From Lepidostoma basale (taxonomy: Eukaryota > Arthropoda > Insecta > Trichoptera > Lepidostomatidae), in assembly GCA_022606425.2 (NCBI GenBank), contig JAHDVF020000590.1:62001-126000 (forward strand): DNA of 64,000 nucleotides, read 5' to 3'. The notes below the pieces were generated by a model. That model was given only the letters and a program-made list of their open reading frames with translations. It was not told the DNA's origin and made no database searches. The position numbers were made by a program, and so were the translations under genes. Below are positions 11,417 to 21,984 of this stretch, piece by piece; within the stretch, counting starts at the first letter, position 1; each line of letters starts with the position of its first letter.

Positions 11417-14222
11417 ATAATTCTGTACCTCAGAGCCAGACGGATGCAAATCCAAATAGTGAGTTTTTCAGTAGAGCCAAAAACAAAAGTATGTTTTTAT
11501 TTATGCCTTTTAATTCATTGAAATGAATTATTTGAGATGTGTTTTTTTATTTTATATTGTAGTTCACTTCAAGTACTTTCATTTTATGTAAAAAAAACAT
11601 TATTTTATTTTATTTCTGGACCTTAAAAAATACAAATAAAAACAGTCTTGTGGATTTGCATCCTTCTGCCTCTAAAGTATGTGGGAGTTGGTGCCAAATT
11701 ATAAAATTATACTTCACTTGATGTAAATTATTTGAATTGGGAAATTTATAAATAAATAGAGATTGGGTGTTTTTATTGTTGATTTTAAAATTCCGTCATA
11801 AAAAATATAAAAAAATCATAAATAGAGGAAAAAATGAGTTTTATTTGAAAAAATGATTGTGATTTATTTTTTAATTATTAGTTTTATGTGTTTCTGGATC
11901 TTCTGGAGGATATTCAGGAACTGGTAAATTCAGGTGGGGTAAATTATTATAAAAAAATGTGAAGAGGTTTCGGTATCCACTTCAATTTTTATCCACTTAT
12001 TATTTTTGCAATTTCTAATAAATTGCTCGCAGTCATGGGGTACGAACATTTTATATGAATTTCGAATCTTTTTCTTGGCCCGTTCAACTACTGAATGCAC
12101 AGAATCTACTTCCAGATGAGTGTGACCTCGAAGAAGAAATTTGTGATTTACAATTTTTTATTTGGAAATGTTTTGCATCAGTAACCATACATAAAACATT
12201 CTCTCTCTCGGGTTTCAATCTAGCGATTGGTCTGCAGCAAGACGAAGCATCTCCTCTTCCACTCCGCTCGATCCTCGGCAACTCTTTTCAACTCCGCATA
12301 AGAGGTGCAGCCCATATCTCGGTAAATCTGGTCTAGGTACTCTTGGCGAGGTCGTCCTCTGCCAATCGATCCCTCGACCATTCCCTCCAACACATTATGC
12401 AGGAAACATTCGTGTCGCAACACATGACCATTCCATCTTGCGCGCCTCTCCACTATGGTGTTCAACACGTGTCTACTCTCTTCAACTCTGCTGAGAACTT
12501 CTTCATTTGTAATGTGGTCCTTCCATGAAACATGGGCAACTCGTCGGTAGGTCCACATCTTAAATGTCTCCAGCCTTTTGCGCTCTCTTTCGTCCAGGCA
12601 CCAAGTCTCGCAGCCGTACAGTAAAACACTCCACACCAATGTTTTTTAAAGTTGTTTTCGGAGGTTCAGGTCTATATTGTTGGACTCGAATATTTTAGAC
12701 TTTTTATTGAAGGCAAGTTTAGCCTGGTGGATACGACTATCGACGTCTTTCTTGGATCGACCATCCCATGTAATACTGCACCCCAGGTAAACAAAAGTCT
12801 TTACATTCTTGATCGCAGTTCCAGCCATCTCTACATTTATTTGGCGCTCATCTCTACCCACAGTCATTACCTTAGTTTTACCTTTGTTTATTTTCATGTT
12901 ATACGTTGTACTTAGTATTTTTTCCATAGTATCTAAGGTATCTTTTAGTTCAATTTCATCGTTGGCAACAATGGCGATATCGTCTGCAAATCTTGTTATA
13001 TCTACTTTCCGTCCGTGAATTCTTACACTTCTTCTATGTTCCATTTCCTCTCTTATTTCATCTATCGCACATTGTATATAGCCATTGAAGAGTACAGGGG
13101 AAAGAGAGCAGCCCTGTCTCACCCCTTGTCTTGTCCTTGCTTCCTTTTCATCCTTGCCCAGTCTGAGGATGGCGGCTTCTTCCTTATATATCGCTTGGAT
13201 AATTCGTTTGTGTCTGTGTTTGACTCCAATTCTGTCCATCATTCCGAACAACCCTCTCCATTCCACCGTGTTGAAAGCCTTCTCTATATCCCATGACTGG
13301 GAACAATTCATTAGAAATTGCAAAAATAATAAGTGGATAAAAATTGAAGTGGATACCGAAACCTCTTCACATTTTTTTATAATAATTTACCCCACCTGAA
13401 TTTACCAGTTCCTGAATATCCTCCAGAAGATCCAGAAACACATAAAACTAATAATTAAAAAATAAATCACAATCATTTTTTCAAATAAAACTCATTTTTT
13501 CCTCTATTTATGAATTTTTTTTATTTTTTATGACAGAATTTTAAAATCAACAATAAAAACACCCAATCTCTATTTATTTATAATTTTCCCAATTCAAATA
13601 ATTTAAATCAAGTTAAGTATAATTTTATAATTTGGCACCAACTCCCACATACTTTAGAGGCAGAAGGATGCAAATCCACAAGACTGTTTTTATTTGTATT
13701 TTTTAAGGTCCAGAAATAAAATAAAATAATGTATTTTTACATAAAATGAAAGTACTTGAAGTGAACTACAATATAAAATAAAAAAACACATCTCAAGTAA
13801 TTCATTTCAATGAATTAAAAGGCATAAATAAAAACATACTTTTGTTTTTGGCTCTGCTGAAAAACTCACTATTTGGATTTGCATCCGTCTGGCTCTAAGG
13901 TACAGATTGCAGCGTCGTGAGAATAGAGTATAAGCGCGTCACATCCACAGATTTTAGAGGCAGAAGGGTGCAAATGGATTTGAGTCTTTTCGCCGATATT
14001 ACAAATGGATGCAAATCCATGTATATGGAGTTGCATCCTTCTGGCTCTATGATCATTTTGGTCTTTACATCCTTTTTATTTTTTTAATTCTAAACCATAG
14101 CAAGTAGCGCTTCCATCTTTTTACCAATGAAAGATAACGTTTTTGTCATTATTATTCAATAAAAAAGTCATTTTACGAAAAATGGTCTTTGCATCCGTCT
14201 GGCTCTAAGGTACAGAATTATT
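11417..14222. repeat. Compound foldback element with arms of about 620 bp
   Basis: Left arm about 11422-12043 and right arm about 13289-13907 are inverted copies with scattered mismatches. The terminal motif 'agagccagacggatgcaaa' at 11432 recurs inverted near 13880 and again near 14191, so the right side has an extra terminal copy about 300 bp further out. The outermost bases are an inverted 'aataattctgtacc' near 11417 and 14222. 'Gatgcaaatcc' motifs recur inside the arms. No transposase of its own is visible; the loop is filled by a LINE fragment. This resembles the Foldback/Galileo type architecture, but the superfamily is not established. Confidence 0.85.
12220..13300 (-). pseudogene. LINE reverse-transcriptase fragment inside the foldback loop
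   Basis: Read on minus: DIEKAFNTVEW (first catalytic Asp region), RQGVRQGCSLSPVLFN, RFADDIAIVAND (catalytic FADD), KTFVYLGCSITWDGR, then after a frame break near 12640 YGCETWCLDERERKRLE and GRPRQEYLDQIYRD, ending at LLQTNR and a stop near 12220. This is the C-terminal half of an RTE/craniofacial-2-like non-LTR element. The endonuclease is missing. Confidence 0.85.
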
Positions 14223-14640
14223 TTCTATGAATGTGTTAGGAGGGGGGATTTGTTGGTATCACGGGGTGAAAGATGAATTTAATCGAAATTCACTCCCTAT
14301 CTCGAACAACCTCCCAACATTTGCCCATGTGATTCTTCAATGTTAACATTATGTTATAATATAAAATATGCTCCGGGATATAATTATTATGATGTGAAAA
14401 CATTTATTGAAAACAAAATTACATACAAAAAATAAAGATATCTTATGATCTAAAGAATGAGGACGGTGGATGACCTGTTTCGGGCAGCGCAGGACAGGGA
14501 GGTTTTCGCCGGAGTGATCGCCAACGTCGGGGGGACCTGACACGGCACAAGAAGAAGAAGAATGATCTAAAGAGGTCTTACATGTTATTCGCTGGAGCTT
14601 ACTTAATTTACTGCGTAATGCTACTATCCTCGGGACAGTA
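13908..14640. other. Outer flank of the foldback and spacer
   Basis: Contains the extra terminal copy of the foldback element to about 14222 and the LINE tip at 14459-14560. Nothing else recognised. Confidence 0.5.
14459..14560 (+). mobile_element. LINE 3' tip
   Basis: Plus-strand frame reads DDLFRAAQDREVFAGVIANV-GGT-stop followed by an 'aagaagaagaa' tail. This end is characteristic of an insect LINE family and recurs in minus orientation at 54535-54785. It is a 5'-truncated insertion. Confidence 0.75.
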
Positions 14641-14926
14641 GCGCCGAGTTGAGGCTGCGTTCATCCATCCGCGCACAAGGAACGTACGAGGCGAACGATG
14701 GGGAAGAGCGTGGAAGCGAAAGGTGGTCTAGTCTCCGGTTCTTCAGAAGCGTGGTCTCGCCCGGCAAAATGGTGGGAGCGCCCTTGGCCGGCGACCACCG
14801 GGGTGCCGGCGAACGGCACGTCTGCCTCTTCGGGAGTGTGATTTCAAAGTCCGCGGTGGTCCGACTCTGGTCCTTTAGGTCGACTTCCGTTGTCAAAACA
14901 TGGCCGCGCGTGTTGCCGCTCGCCAT
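14624..14926 (-). CDS. Unrecognised 100-aa ORF in a GC-rich island
   Basis: An open frame of 100 codons in a block far richer in GC than its surroundings (14640-14930). It is rich in Ser, Arg and Pro with no domain I can name. A TTTAAATA sequence lies just upstream on the same strand. It could be the end of an unrecognised retroelement, a 5' exon, or a chance frame in GC-rich DNA. A competing plus-strand frame covers the same bases. Confidence 0.2.
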   Translation of the reverse strand: MASGNTRGHVLTTEVDLKDQSRTTADFEITLPKRQTCRSPAPRWSPAKGAPTILPGETTLLKNRRLDHLSLPRSSPSFASYVPCARMDERSLNSALLSRG

Positions 14927-15334
14927 ATCCGGTCGGCAGTATTTAAAGTTAATGGCAATACCAGGAAAGAAAGCTATTTTCGGTCTAAATAAAAATTACC
15001 GCAGCCTCACAAAATTGTCACTACACTATTATTATTTTTCACTGTCTTATCACAAAATAAAATTAAACTTAACTAAGATTAAACAAGCCTCCAGAGAGAA
15101 AATGTATTTTCTGCCATGTAAAAATTGTTTAGTGCAATCTCATCGACTATGCCATGAAACATGGCCGTATCAAATGTGATGTAGAATCTTTCACATTTGT
15201 ACCTACAATATTAATTTTTATTTATTTATAAACATACAATAGTTACATTGTATTCCCATGAGTAGAAAACTCATTATGGGGCGTTATGGGGAATTATGGG
15301 AAAATAGCGTTGTTAAAAATATTTATGTTGATTA

Positions 15335-15515
15335 AGGGTAAAGCCACACCGAAGTGCCTGGGTTGGAGGCTAAGGGGATACCTGGCGAACCAACGCATGG
15401 CGTACTATGTGACCGTCTACACTATAAGGTTCGCGCCAAGCGTGTGATCACAAACCACCTGCGTAAAGACGCCAACCTAGCCTCCGAGCCAGGCACTTCG
15501 AGGTGGCCTTACCCT
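15335..15515. repeat. MITE of about 180 bp
   Basis: The ends are inverted: 'gggtaaagccacaccgaag' on the left and its near-complement at 15490-15515. The interior also folds ('ggttggaggctaagg' against 'ctagcctccgagcc'). It is flanked by TTAA-like sequence on the left (15333) and TAAT on the right, so piggyBac-like origin is possible but unproven. Confidence 0.65.
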
Positions 15516-15672
15516 AATTGTTTCGAAAAAGTTGCCATATTTTTTTTTTACAATTTTTTGACATTTCACAGCTGTCAAATGTAAAAAAAATCAAGATCAA
15601 ACCGGCCCCACATTTAATTCGATATTACGGGCTGGTAAAAAGATTTCGTGAGGCACCAGGCCGTAAGCACCA

Positions 15673-15800
15673 TAAACAATATTTGCAACATGGAGATTTA
15701 TGGAGCCGTATGTAGCGCCATTTCAGTATTGGAATCGATGAGGTTGCTATGTGTCTCGTGCCGTGATCTCATATTTTATTTCGATTATAAATGTGAATCA
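15673..15800. repeat. Second copy of the SMC2-upstream repeat
   Basis: Matches 10549-10640, with about 30 extra bases in the middle ('tgtagcgccatttcagtatt' region). It directly precedes the family-A repeat pair. Confidence 0.6.
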
Positions 15801-15844
15801 AATATAAAATAAATAATTATTAAATAAAACGATGCTTTGTTAAC

Positions 15845-15985
15845 AACTTCCACTTTTCTCTTTACTTCGACAGCGACCGGTTTCGCCAGTCTCACGGGCA
15901 TCAAGAGATTGGTCTGTCGATGCCAGCGAGCCTAACGAAACCATTCGTTGTCGAAGTAAAGAGAAAAGTGGAAGTAAAAAAAGTC
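15845..15985. repeat. Head-to-head pair of family-A repeats
   Basis: Inverted halves with matching 'cttccacttttctcttta' ends meet at about 15905. Each half carries one hammerhead-like motif: minus at 15875-15905 (GCCC-GTGAGACT-GGC stem, GAAAC-CG-GTC) and plus at 15911-15950 (CTGTCGA, GAAACCATTC). The minus copy keeps the GAAAC box and short helix III intact. Confidence 0.6.
15875..15905 (-). ncRNA. Hammerhead-like motif, family A
   Basis: CTTGATG, an imperfect stem, GAAAC-CG-GTC on the minus strand. This is the family-A copy whose first box is closest to CTGANGA. Confidence 0.4.
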
Positions 15986-16104
15986 GTTTTATTTAATTAA
16001 TATTTAAAACGAACTTCCATTAATAGATTTCAGTAAAATCATTTGATTAATATAAAATAAGACTACAATTGTATAATTACTCTTTGCATACGTGTTACAA
16101 ACAT

Positions 16105-16925
16105 TTAATAAAGGTTGTCCAGTGGCAGAATTAGGATTTAAAATTTAAAGAAAAAATAAACTGCAAAGGATATACATTTATTTCAATAACTATTACAAAG
16201 AAGAGAAGTGCGGAGTTTTTTTCTTAATAATTATTTTTTCTTAATGTAGACCATCACGTCGGACACACTTTTGGAATCTGACCTCAGTATTCCGTGCCAC
16301 TCGCTGGAGAAGTGACATCGGGATGCCATGCACTTCGCGAATGATATTTTCTTTTAGTGCAGAGATGGTCGCGGGGTCGGTTTCATACACTTTACTTTTG
16401 AAGTACCCCCACAGAAAGTCCATAGGAGTGAGATCTGGCGACTTGGGTTTCCAGGGGATGTCATCAAAACAGCTAATCAATTTGGGGAACAAATCACGAA
16501 GATGCGCCATCGTCTCTCTAGTAGTATGAGGCATGGCGCCATCTTGCTGGAACCATGTGTGTGAAGTGGAGGCAGGATGTTCTCTCATTTTTGGCAAAAA
16601 ATAATCGTTAAGCATGTGCCGATAAAAAACTCCGTTCACAGTAATGGCTTGCCCTCGACGATTTAAAAAAATAGCGTCCGATTATTCCACTGCTTGACAA
16701 TGCACAACAAACCGTCACTTTGGGACTGTGAAGTGGCTGTCAATGTTTTAAACGTGGGTTCTGTCCTTTGGGTGACCAATAACGGCAATTCTCCTTATTT
16801 ACACTTCCATTGAAATGAAAATGCGCTTCATCACTCCAAAATACAGTTTTTACCGTACGAAATCGCTCTAATATTTATAACGCAGAAAATTTGCGCGTAT
16901 ATTTATAATGGCGCCGTAATACATT
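16105..16925 (-). pseudogene. Tc1/mariner-superfamily transposase, decayed
   Basis: Minus-strand frames give VFWSDEAHFHFNGSVNK (first catalytic Asp), RRGQAITVNGVFYRHML, TWFQQDGAMPHT (second Asp) and KSPDLTPMDFLWGYFKSKVY (third acidic residue). The last 132 residues are one open frame (16639-16241) ending RFQKCVRRDGLH. The upstream part (16640-16875) has stops and shifts, and the N-terminal DNA-binding domain is missing. It belongs to the insect IS630-Tc1-like group with a WGY motif, distinct from the mariners in SMC2. Confidence 0.85.
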
Positions 16926-17440
16926 TTAGGGTTGCCAGATTGGATTGTTTCCCCGAATTATACAATATTTGTTCTGATTAATTAATTAATCTGAATTAAT
17001 TAATCAATCTGAACTAGTTAGTAAGTTAGTTTTTACTTAATTAATGATTAATCAATTGTTCAGTTTAATTTTACTGTGATGAAATAAAAACAGCACAAAA
17101 TCGATTTTGTAATAATTTATTTAAATATACAATTATTTTAATCAAACATTTTCCTAGTGGCAGTCAATCGAATCATAATCTGTCCTTAAATGAAATACAA
17201 CGTATTCCTATTTAATAATTGGTCTCGCCAGCCTGGCGAAATAAACACAAAAGTGGAAGTAGTTATTAAAAAACATTTATTCCACTATTTCCACAAGACC
17301 AAAAGATGGCATTGAGCTGCTGAAACCAAAATAACAACTAAAATGAAACTAAATATAATGTCATAAAGATTTTTATTTGTTTGTTATTTTCATTATGTAA
17401 GTATTGTCATAAATAAAAATAAATGGGATAAATTAATAAT
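16926..17440. other. AT-rich spacer with short palindromes
   Basis: Repeated 'gattaattaatt' palindromes at 16975-17050 and a partial family-A repeat tail near 17225-17285. No gene seen. Confidence 0.5.
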
Positions 17441-20400
17441 AAAACAAATCATGACTTACAACAACAAAACCATCACGCCGTTTCCCCGCAGGGGTAGGCA
17501 GAGAGAATGGACCGCCACACTACTCTATCCTGGCACACCTCTCTAGCTTCCTCCACATTCATACATCGAGTCATACACGCACGTCGATTCTTCCGGCTTC
17601 TGACATGACCAACTTTTAATATTTGATTAATTTGGTCATGCCATGTTTTCCTCGGTCTACCTCGACTCCTTACTCCATTTACATTGTTAACGTATACTTT
17701 TTTAACCATTCTTTCTTCACCCATGCGCTCCATATGTCCGAACCAACGCGAACCTTTCATAATTTTGTTCATAATACCTTCTTTCGCTCTACACTCTTTC
17801 CTAATATCAGCATTTGAGATTCTGTCGTACATCGTTCTACCGCACATACGTCTTAGGGACCTCATCTCTACCGCATTTATTCTGCTCTCATCTTTCTTCT
17901 GCCAGTTCCATGCTTCGCTTCCATACATAAGGGTTGGAACCAGAACTCCATTGTGAACGGCCATTTTCGCTTTCATTGATAAATTCTTGTTTCCAATAAC
18001 TACTTTTAAAGCTCCATTCACTTTGTTACCCGCACCAACCCTTCTTTCAATATCACTGTCCGTTCGGCCATCCGCTGTGAACATGCTACCTAATACACAA
18101 ATTCCCTCACCTGTTCCAAGTTCTCTTCATTTACACTTATATTACAAACTGTCATTTGCTCTTCCCTTTCAAAAACTAACACCTTTGACTTTCCGACATT
18201 CATCATTAAATCGTTCGACTTGCATACCTCATACATTCTCGACACCAAGACTTGTAATTCGTCCGCACTATCCGCAACGAGAACGGCGTCGTCCGCGTAA
18301 AGCAGACAGTTTACAGACAGATCACTCATCTTAGCACCAGCATTTATACCTTTAAGTTCTTTCATACACTTGTCCATATACAGATTGAACAACCAAGGGG
18401 ACATCACGCAGCCCTGCTTAATACCCTTCGTGATATCAAACCAGGGCGTGATGTCCCCATTTACCCTAACACTGGCAGTGCTTCCTTCGTAGAGAGAAGC
18501 AACCGCCCGTATCAGTTTTGTGCTCACTCCATATTCGGACAAGATTGACCACAGTTTTTCTCTGTTCACTCGATCATAGGCTTTTTGCAAATCGACAAAC
18601 GCACAGAAAAGCTTACGGTTTTTGGCCATAAACTTCTCCGCAAGCGTTCGAAGTGCAAAAATCTGATCCATACAACCTCTTCCGGTCATAAAAGCGCCTT
18701 GCACATCCCATACTCTTTCAGTCGTCGTCTTTTTTACTCTTTCTATTAAAATTCGACCGTAGAGTTTACCAACGGCGCTTAATAGACTTATTGCCCGGTG
18801 ATTTCCACAGTCCATACGAGACCCCTTTCCCTTATAAAGAGGCATGATAACAGCCCTCCTCCAGTCGAGCGGCGTATATCCCTCCTCTAAACACTGGTTA
18901 AAGAGTCTATATAACCATGCTGAAACCACCGGCCCACCGTTTTTGATAAACTCTAAGGCTACACAGTCATATCCGACAGCTTTTCCACCTTTCATACATC
19001 TTACAGCACTTACTATCTCGTTCAAATTTATTTCAGTAATTTCACTTCCGCTGTTCGTGCAACTCTCATTTGTAAAGCTCATTCTTATTGAATCTTCAGT
19101 CATTTCACTGCCATACATATCTTTAAAGTACTCCATCCATCTTCCTTGTATACTTTTGAAATCAGTAATCATTCTTCCCTCACTACTTAAAATTGCTTTC
19201 GCACAACCACTTTCGGGAGGATTTCGGGCTTTTTTGACTTCCTTCCAGAACATTTTTATGTTGCTCTGGAAGTGATTTGTCATCTTAAGTCCGTCATCCT
19301 CCTTCATTTTATCCTTTTTCGCTCTCACTTTCAACTTGACGTTCATCTTGCAAACTTTGTACGCTTCTTTCGCTCTTTGATATTTCACACAATCACTTTT
19401 ATCCACAGACAACATATTTAACCATGCATCCTTCTTTTCTTTAACAAGATTTTTTATACAGTCATCCCACCAAGCATCTCCATTTCTCCTCCCTTGCACA
19501 CATGTACCACATACCTCTTTCGCTGCTTCACATAGACTTTCTTTCAGTTTCTTCCAGGTCTCATCTATGCTTATACATTCCGATTCTCGATCACTAAGCC
19601 TATCATTCACTTTCATCATAAAACTCTCTTTTACGCCATCGTTTTGTAGTTTTTCAACTTTTACTCTAGACGGGGCGGTCACTGTCTTGTTCCTCTTAGT
19701 GCGCCAGCCTCGGAACAAATTTACCTTTGTTACCACCAAAAAGTGGTCTGTTCCGAGTTCGGCCCCTCTGAACACTCTGGTATCTACAGTGTCCGCCCGT
19801 AATCTAGAGTCCACGATGACGTAATCGATCGTCGTCCTTTCATTTCCTCTCTCCCATGTATACTGGTGGATCCTCTTATGGTCAAACATCGTGTTTGACA
19901 CAAAGAGGCTCCACTCCAGGCACACACCAAGCAATCTCTTTCCATTATCATTCGTTCTGCTATCACCATACTTTCCGAGACATTCTTCATAACCAGCCCT
20001 TTGAATTCCTACCCATCCATTCAAATCTCCTGCTATAATAATTCTTTCGTTCGCATTTTTACTCGCTGCTATCTCGTTTACTCTATCCCAGAACTCATCT
20101 TTCACAGCTTCATCTTCGCTATTAACAGGAGCATACCCAATTATGAGTAGTACTCTTGTCAATCCAATTTTGAAGCGGATCCACATTAGTCTAGGATTCA
20201 CACATTCGTATCCTTTCATGCATTCTATCATCCTAGGAGCTAAAATTGCTGCCACACCCTGGCCTCCTCTTTTTTCTTGTGGTACCCCTGACCACAAGAC
20301 GACCTTATCCCCATGCTCTCTGGATCCACATTCTTTAACCATGCATTCAGTCACACACAGAATATCTAAACATTTATTCTCAAATTCATCGCACATCTCA

Positions 20401-21340
20401 TTTAACTTCCCTTCCATACCTCCTCTTATGTTCCAAGTACCGATACGGCACTCCACTCTCCTCTGTTCGCCCCCGCGGGAAAAGCGACGTGATGGGTGGC
20501 GGACCTCATCGCCGTCTCCAGGCATTTACCCGCATCAACTTACAAACTACCTTAAAATAAGTTACATTATATTATTTACGAGTATACACATTTTAACATT
20601 TCAAATATCCTATACAAAATAAAACAATATATACATATTTTTTCCCCGGATTATCCTAAATTTACAGTATAAACACAAACTTCTCTAAGAAAAAAATACT
20701 AATTGTGGGTTTTACCAAAATAAAATTAAAATTAAAATTACAGTTCTTTGAACGCACAAAATTCTTGGAATTATAATAAACACATTTGGTCAGGAGACGG
20801 TGGCTTTAGCAAACATCCTCGGCGCATGAGGAGGTGTGCTTGATGATGATGAAGGTGATGGATGCCGAAGATGTTGGTTGTAGCACGTACTAAACGCTGT
20901 TGAAGATGACGACGGGAAATCCAAGAGCGGTATTGAGGTTCGAGGCCATCACGCTTCCTCGGAGTGGATTGAGCCGGCATGAGCTTGGGTGGCGGTGTGT
21001 AGGCATACGATGAAGTAATAGAACTACGGATACGAGTACGTAGAATACTGTAGACGGAGAACAGCCTAAAGGTGTACCGGGCGAAATACACGTGGCGGCA
21101 TTTGCACGCCGTGATTTGCACACGTGATGTGACGGCGCATGGCGAGGTAGGTCCACGTGGAGGCACTTCAAACAGCGGCAAAAACACAAACACACGAAGA
21201 AGATACACTGATGATCAAAGATGAGTGGCACAAACAGGAAGCAGAAAAAAAAACAGAAAGATTCTGAAGCGATCACAAGATGCGAAATAAACAGAAAAGA
21301 TTCAGGAGCGATCACAAAATGCGACCGCTCGCCACGGCGG
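17440..21340 (-). mobile_element. Near-complete RTE-type LINE retrotransposon
   Basis: About 3.9 kb in minus orientation: a possible 5' region from about 21340 to 20526 (including a long, unconserved-looking 145-codon frame 21208-20771), an endonuclease-reverse transcriptase ORF (20525-17473), and a short 3' tail with TTG repeats at about 17440-17472. There is no ORF1. No target duplication could be defined with confidence. Other copies of the family are at 2593, 56860 and 57469-60600. Confidence 0.85.
17473..20525 (-). CDS. APE endonuclease-reverse transcriptase of the RTE-type LINE (one frameshift)
   Basis: The first frame, 20525-18090, encodes 811 aa. An exonuclease/endonuclease/phosphatase domain covers about residues 25-265: IGTWNIRGG, a Glu in VTECMV, AGDLNGWVG, TTIDYVIVDS, LGTDHFLVV. 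The reverse transcriptase covers about 470-790: CAFVDLQKAYDRV with Asp at about 645, KQGCVMSPWLFNLYMD, and LLYADDAVL with YADD at about 743-746. Near 18090 the frame stops after EFVY and resumes in another frame as LGSMFTADG (to 17473), consistent with loss of a single T. The rest reads YGSEAWNWQKKDE, GRPRKTWHDQINQIL and ends SAYPCGETA. Apart from that frameshift it is intact, so it is a recent insertion. It copies its RNA into DNA at a nicked target. Confidence 0.93.
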
Positions 21341-21356
21341 CCGGGCTAAGACTCCA

Positions 21357-21446
21357 ATCTTCAATCTCTCCCATCTCTTTTATTGAATAAACAATCAATC
21401 TTAATAAACTTCAATCTCCAATCTCTTTTATTGAATAAACAATCAA
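21357..21446. repeat. Short tandem duplication
   Basis: A block 'atctcttttattgaataaac' occurs at about 21366 and again at about 21423, with similar flanks. It sits next to the 5' end of the LINE, and may be part of it or of the target site. Confidence 0.5.
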
Positions 21447-21984
21447 AAACATGTTCAGTTTACATAAGAAGCTTGTATACCTTTGCTTGTTGTCGTTGGT
21501 CACGCAACCAGCTTGTGACTTTTTCTAAAAAATTAATTGATTTATAAAATTACATTTCCAATAATTTCACTGATAGGCTAATAATATGAAGAAATCAGAG
21601 TGACCATGGCTGGTGTACCACACCGAGTATTCTTGATATTTGTGAATGAAGTAATAACCTGTTTTAACAAGTGAGAGTTCAATAAATGACTCACACCGGC
21701 GTGTGCACCAGGGGTAGACGATACGGTATGGCTCGGAGGAAGTATGTGTGTATTAAAGTGGATACCGAGAGATCCAGTAAATACTGGACTTTTGTTTGGC
21801 TGACCCCTGGCTTAATTCCCCGGACTCCGAGATCAACTACACTGCCAAGAAGGAGTGCTCTGCCATGGAGACAAGCAACAGTCGGTCCTAAATAAATCTT
21901 GTGTACAACCTGTTCCGTACAATTGGTTTAGGTTTAATACGCCAGTGTATTTATTATGCTTGGGTAAAGAATAATAAGTACATA
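21447..21984. other. Spacer downstream of the C1orf43 homologue
   Basis: Contains a GC-richer block at about 21685-21895 whose frames faintly resemble retroelement RNase H (an NYTAKKECSAM-like run), too degraded to classify, and the poly(A) signal of the neighbouring gene. Confidence 0.4.
21951..21956 (-). terminator. Poly(A) signal of the C1orf43 homologue
   Basis: AATAAA on the minus strand about 30 bases after the stop codon, implying a very short 3' UTR. Confidence 0.55.

Noticed and set aside
18844..19275. 143-codon plus frame across the LINE
   Set aside because: Antisense shadow of the reverse-transcriptase ORF.
20771..21315. Overlapping 141- and 145-codon minus frames
   Set aside because: They lie in what looks like the 5' region of the RTE LINE, overlap in different frames, and show no ORF1 motif (no gag-like zinc knuckles), so neither is called as a gene.
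21686..21895. Possible Ty3/gypsy RNase H piece
   Set aside because: Only one short NYTAKKEC-like run is suggestive; the rest does not follow the family. Not enough to call.
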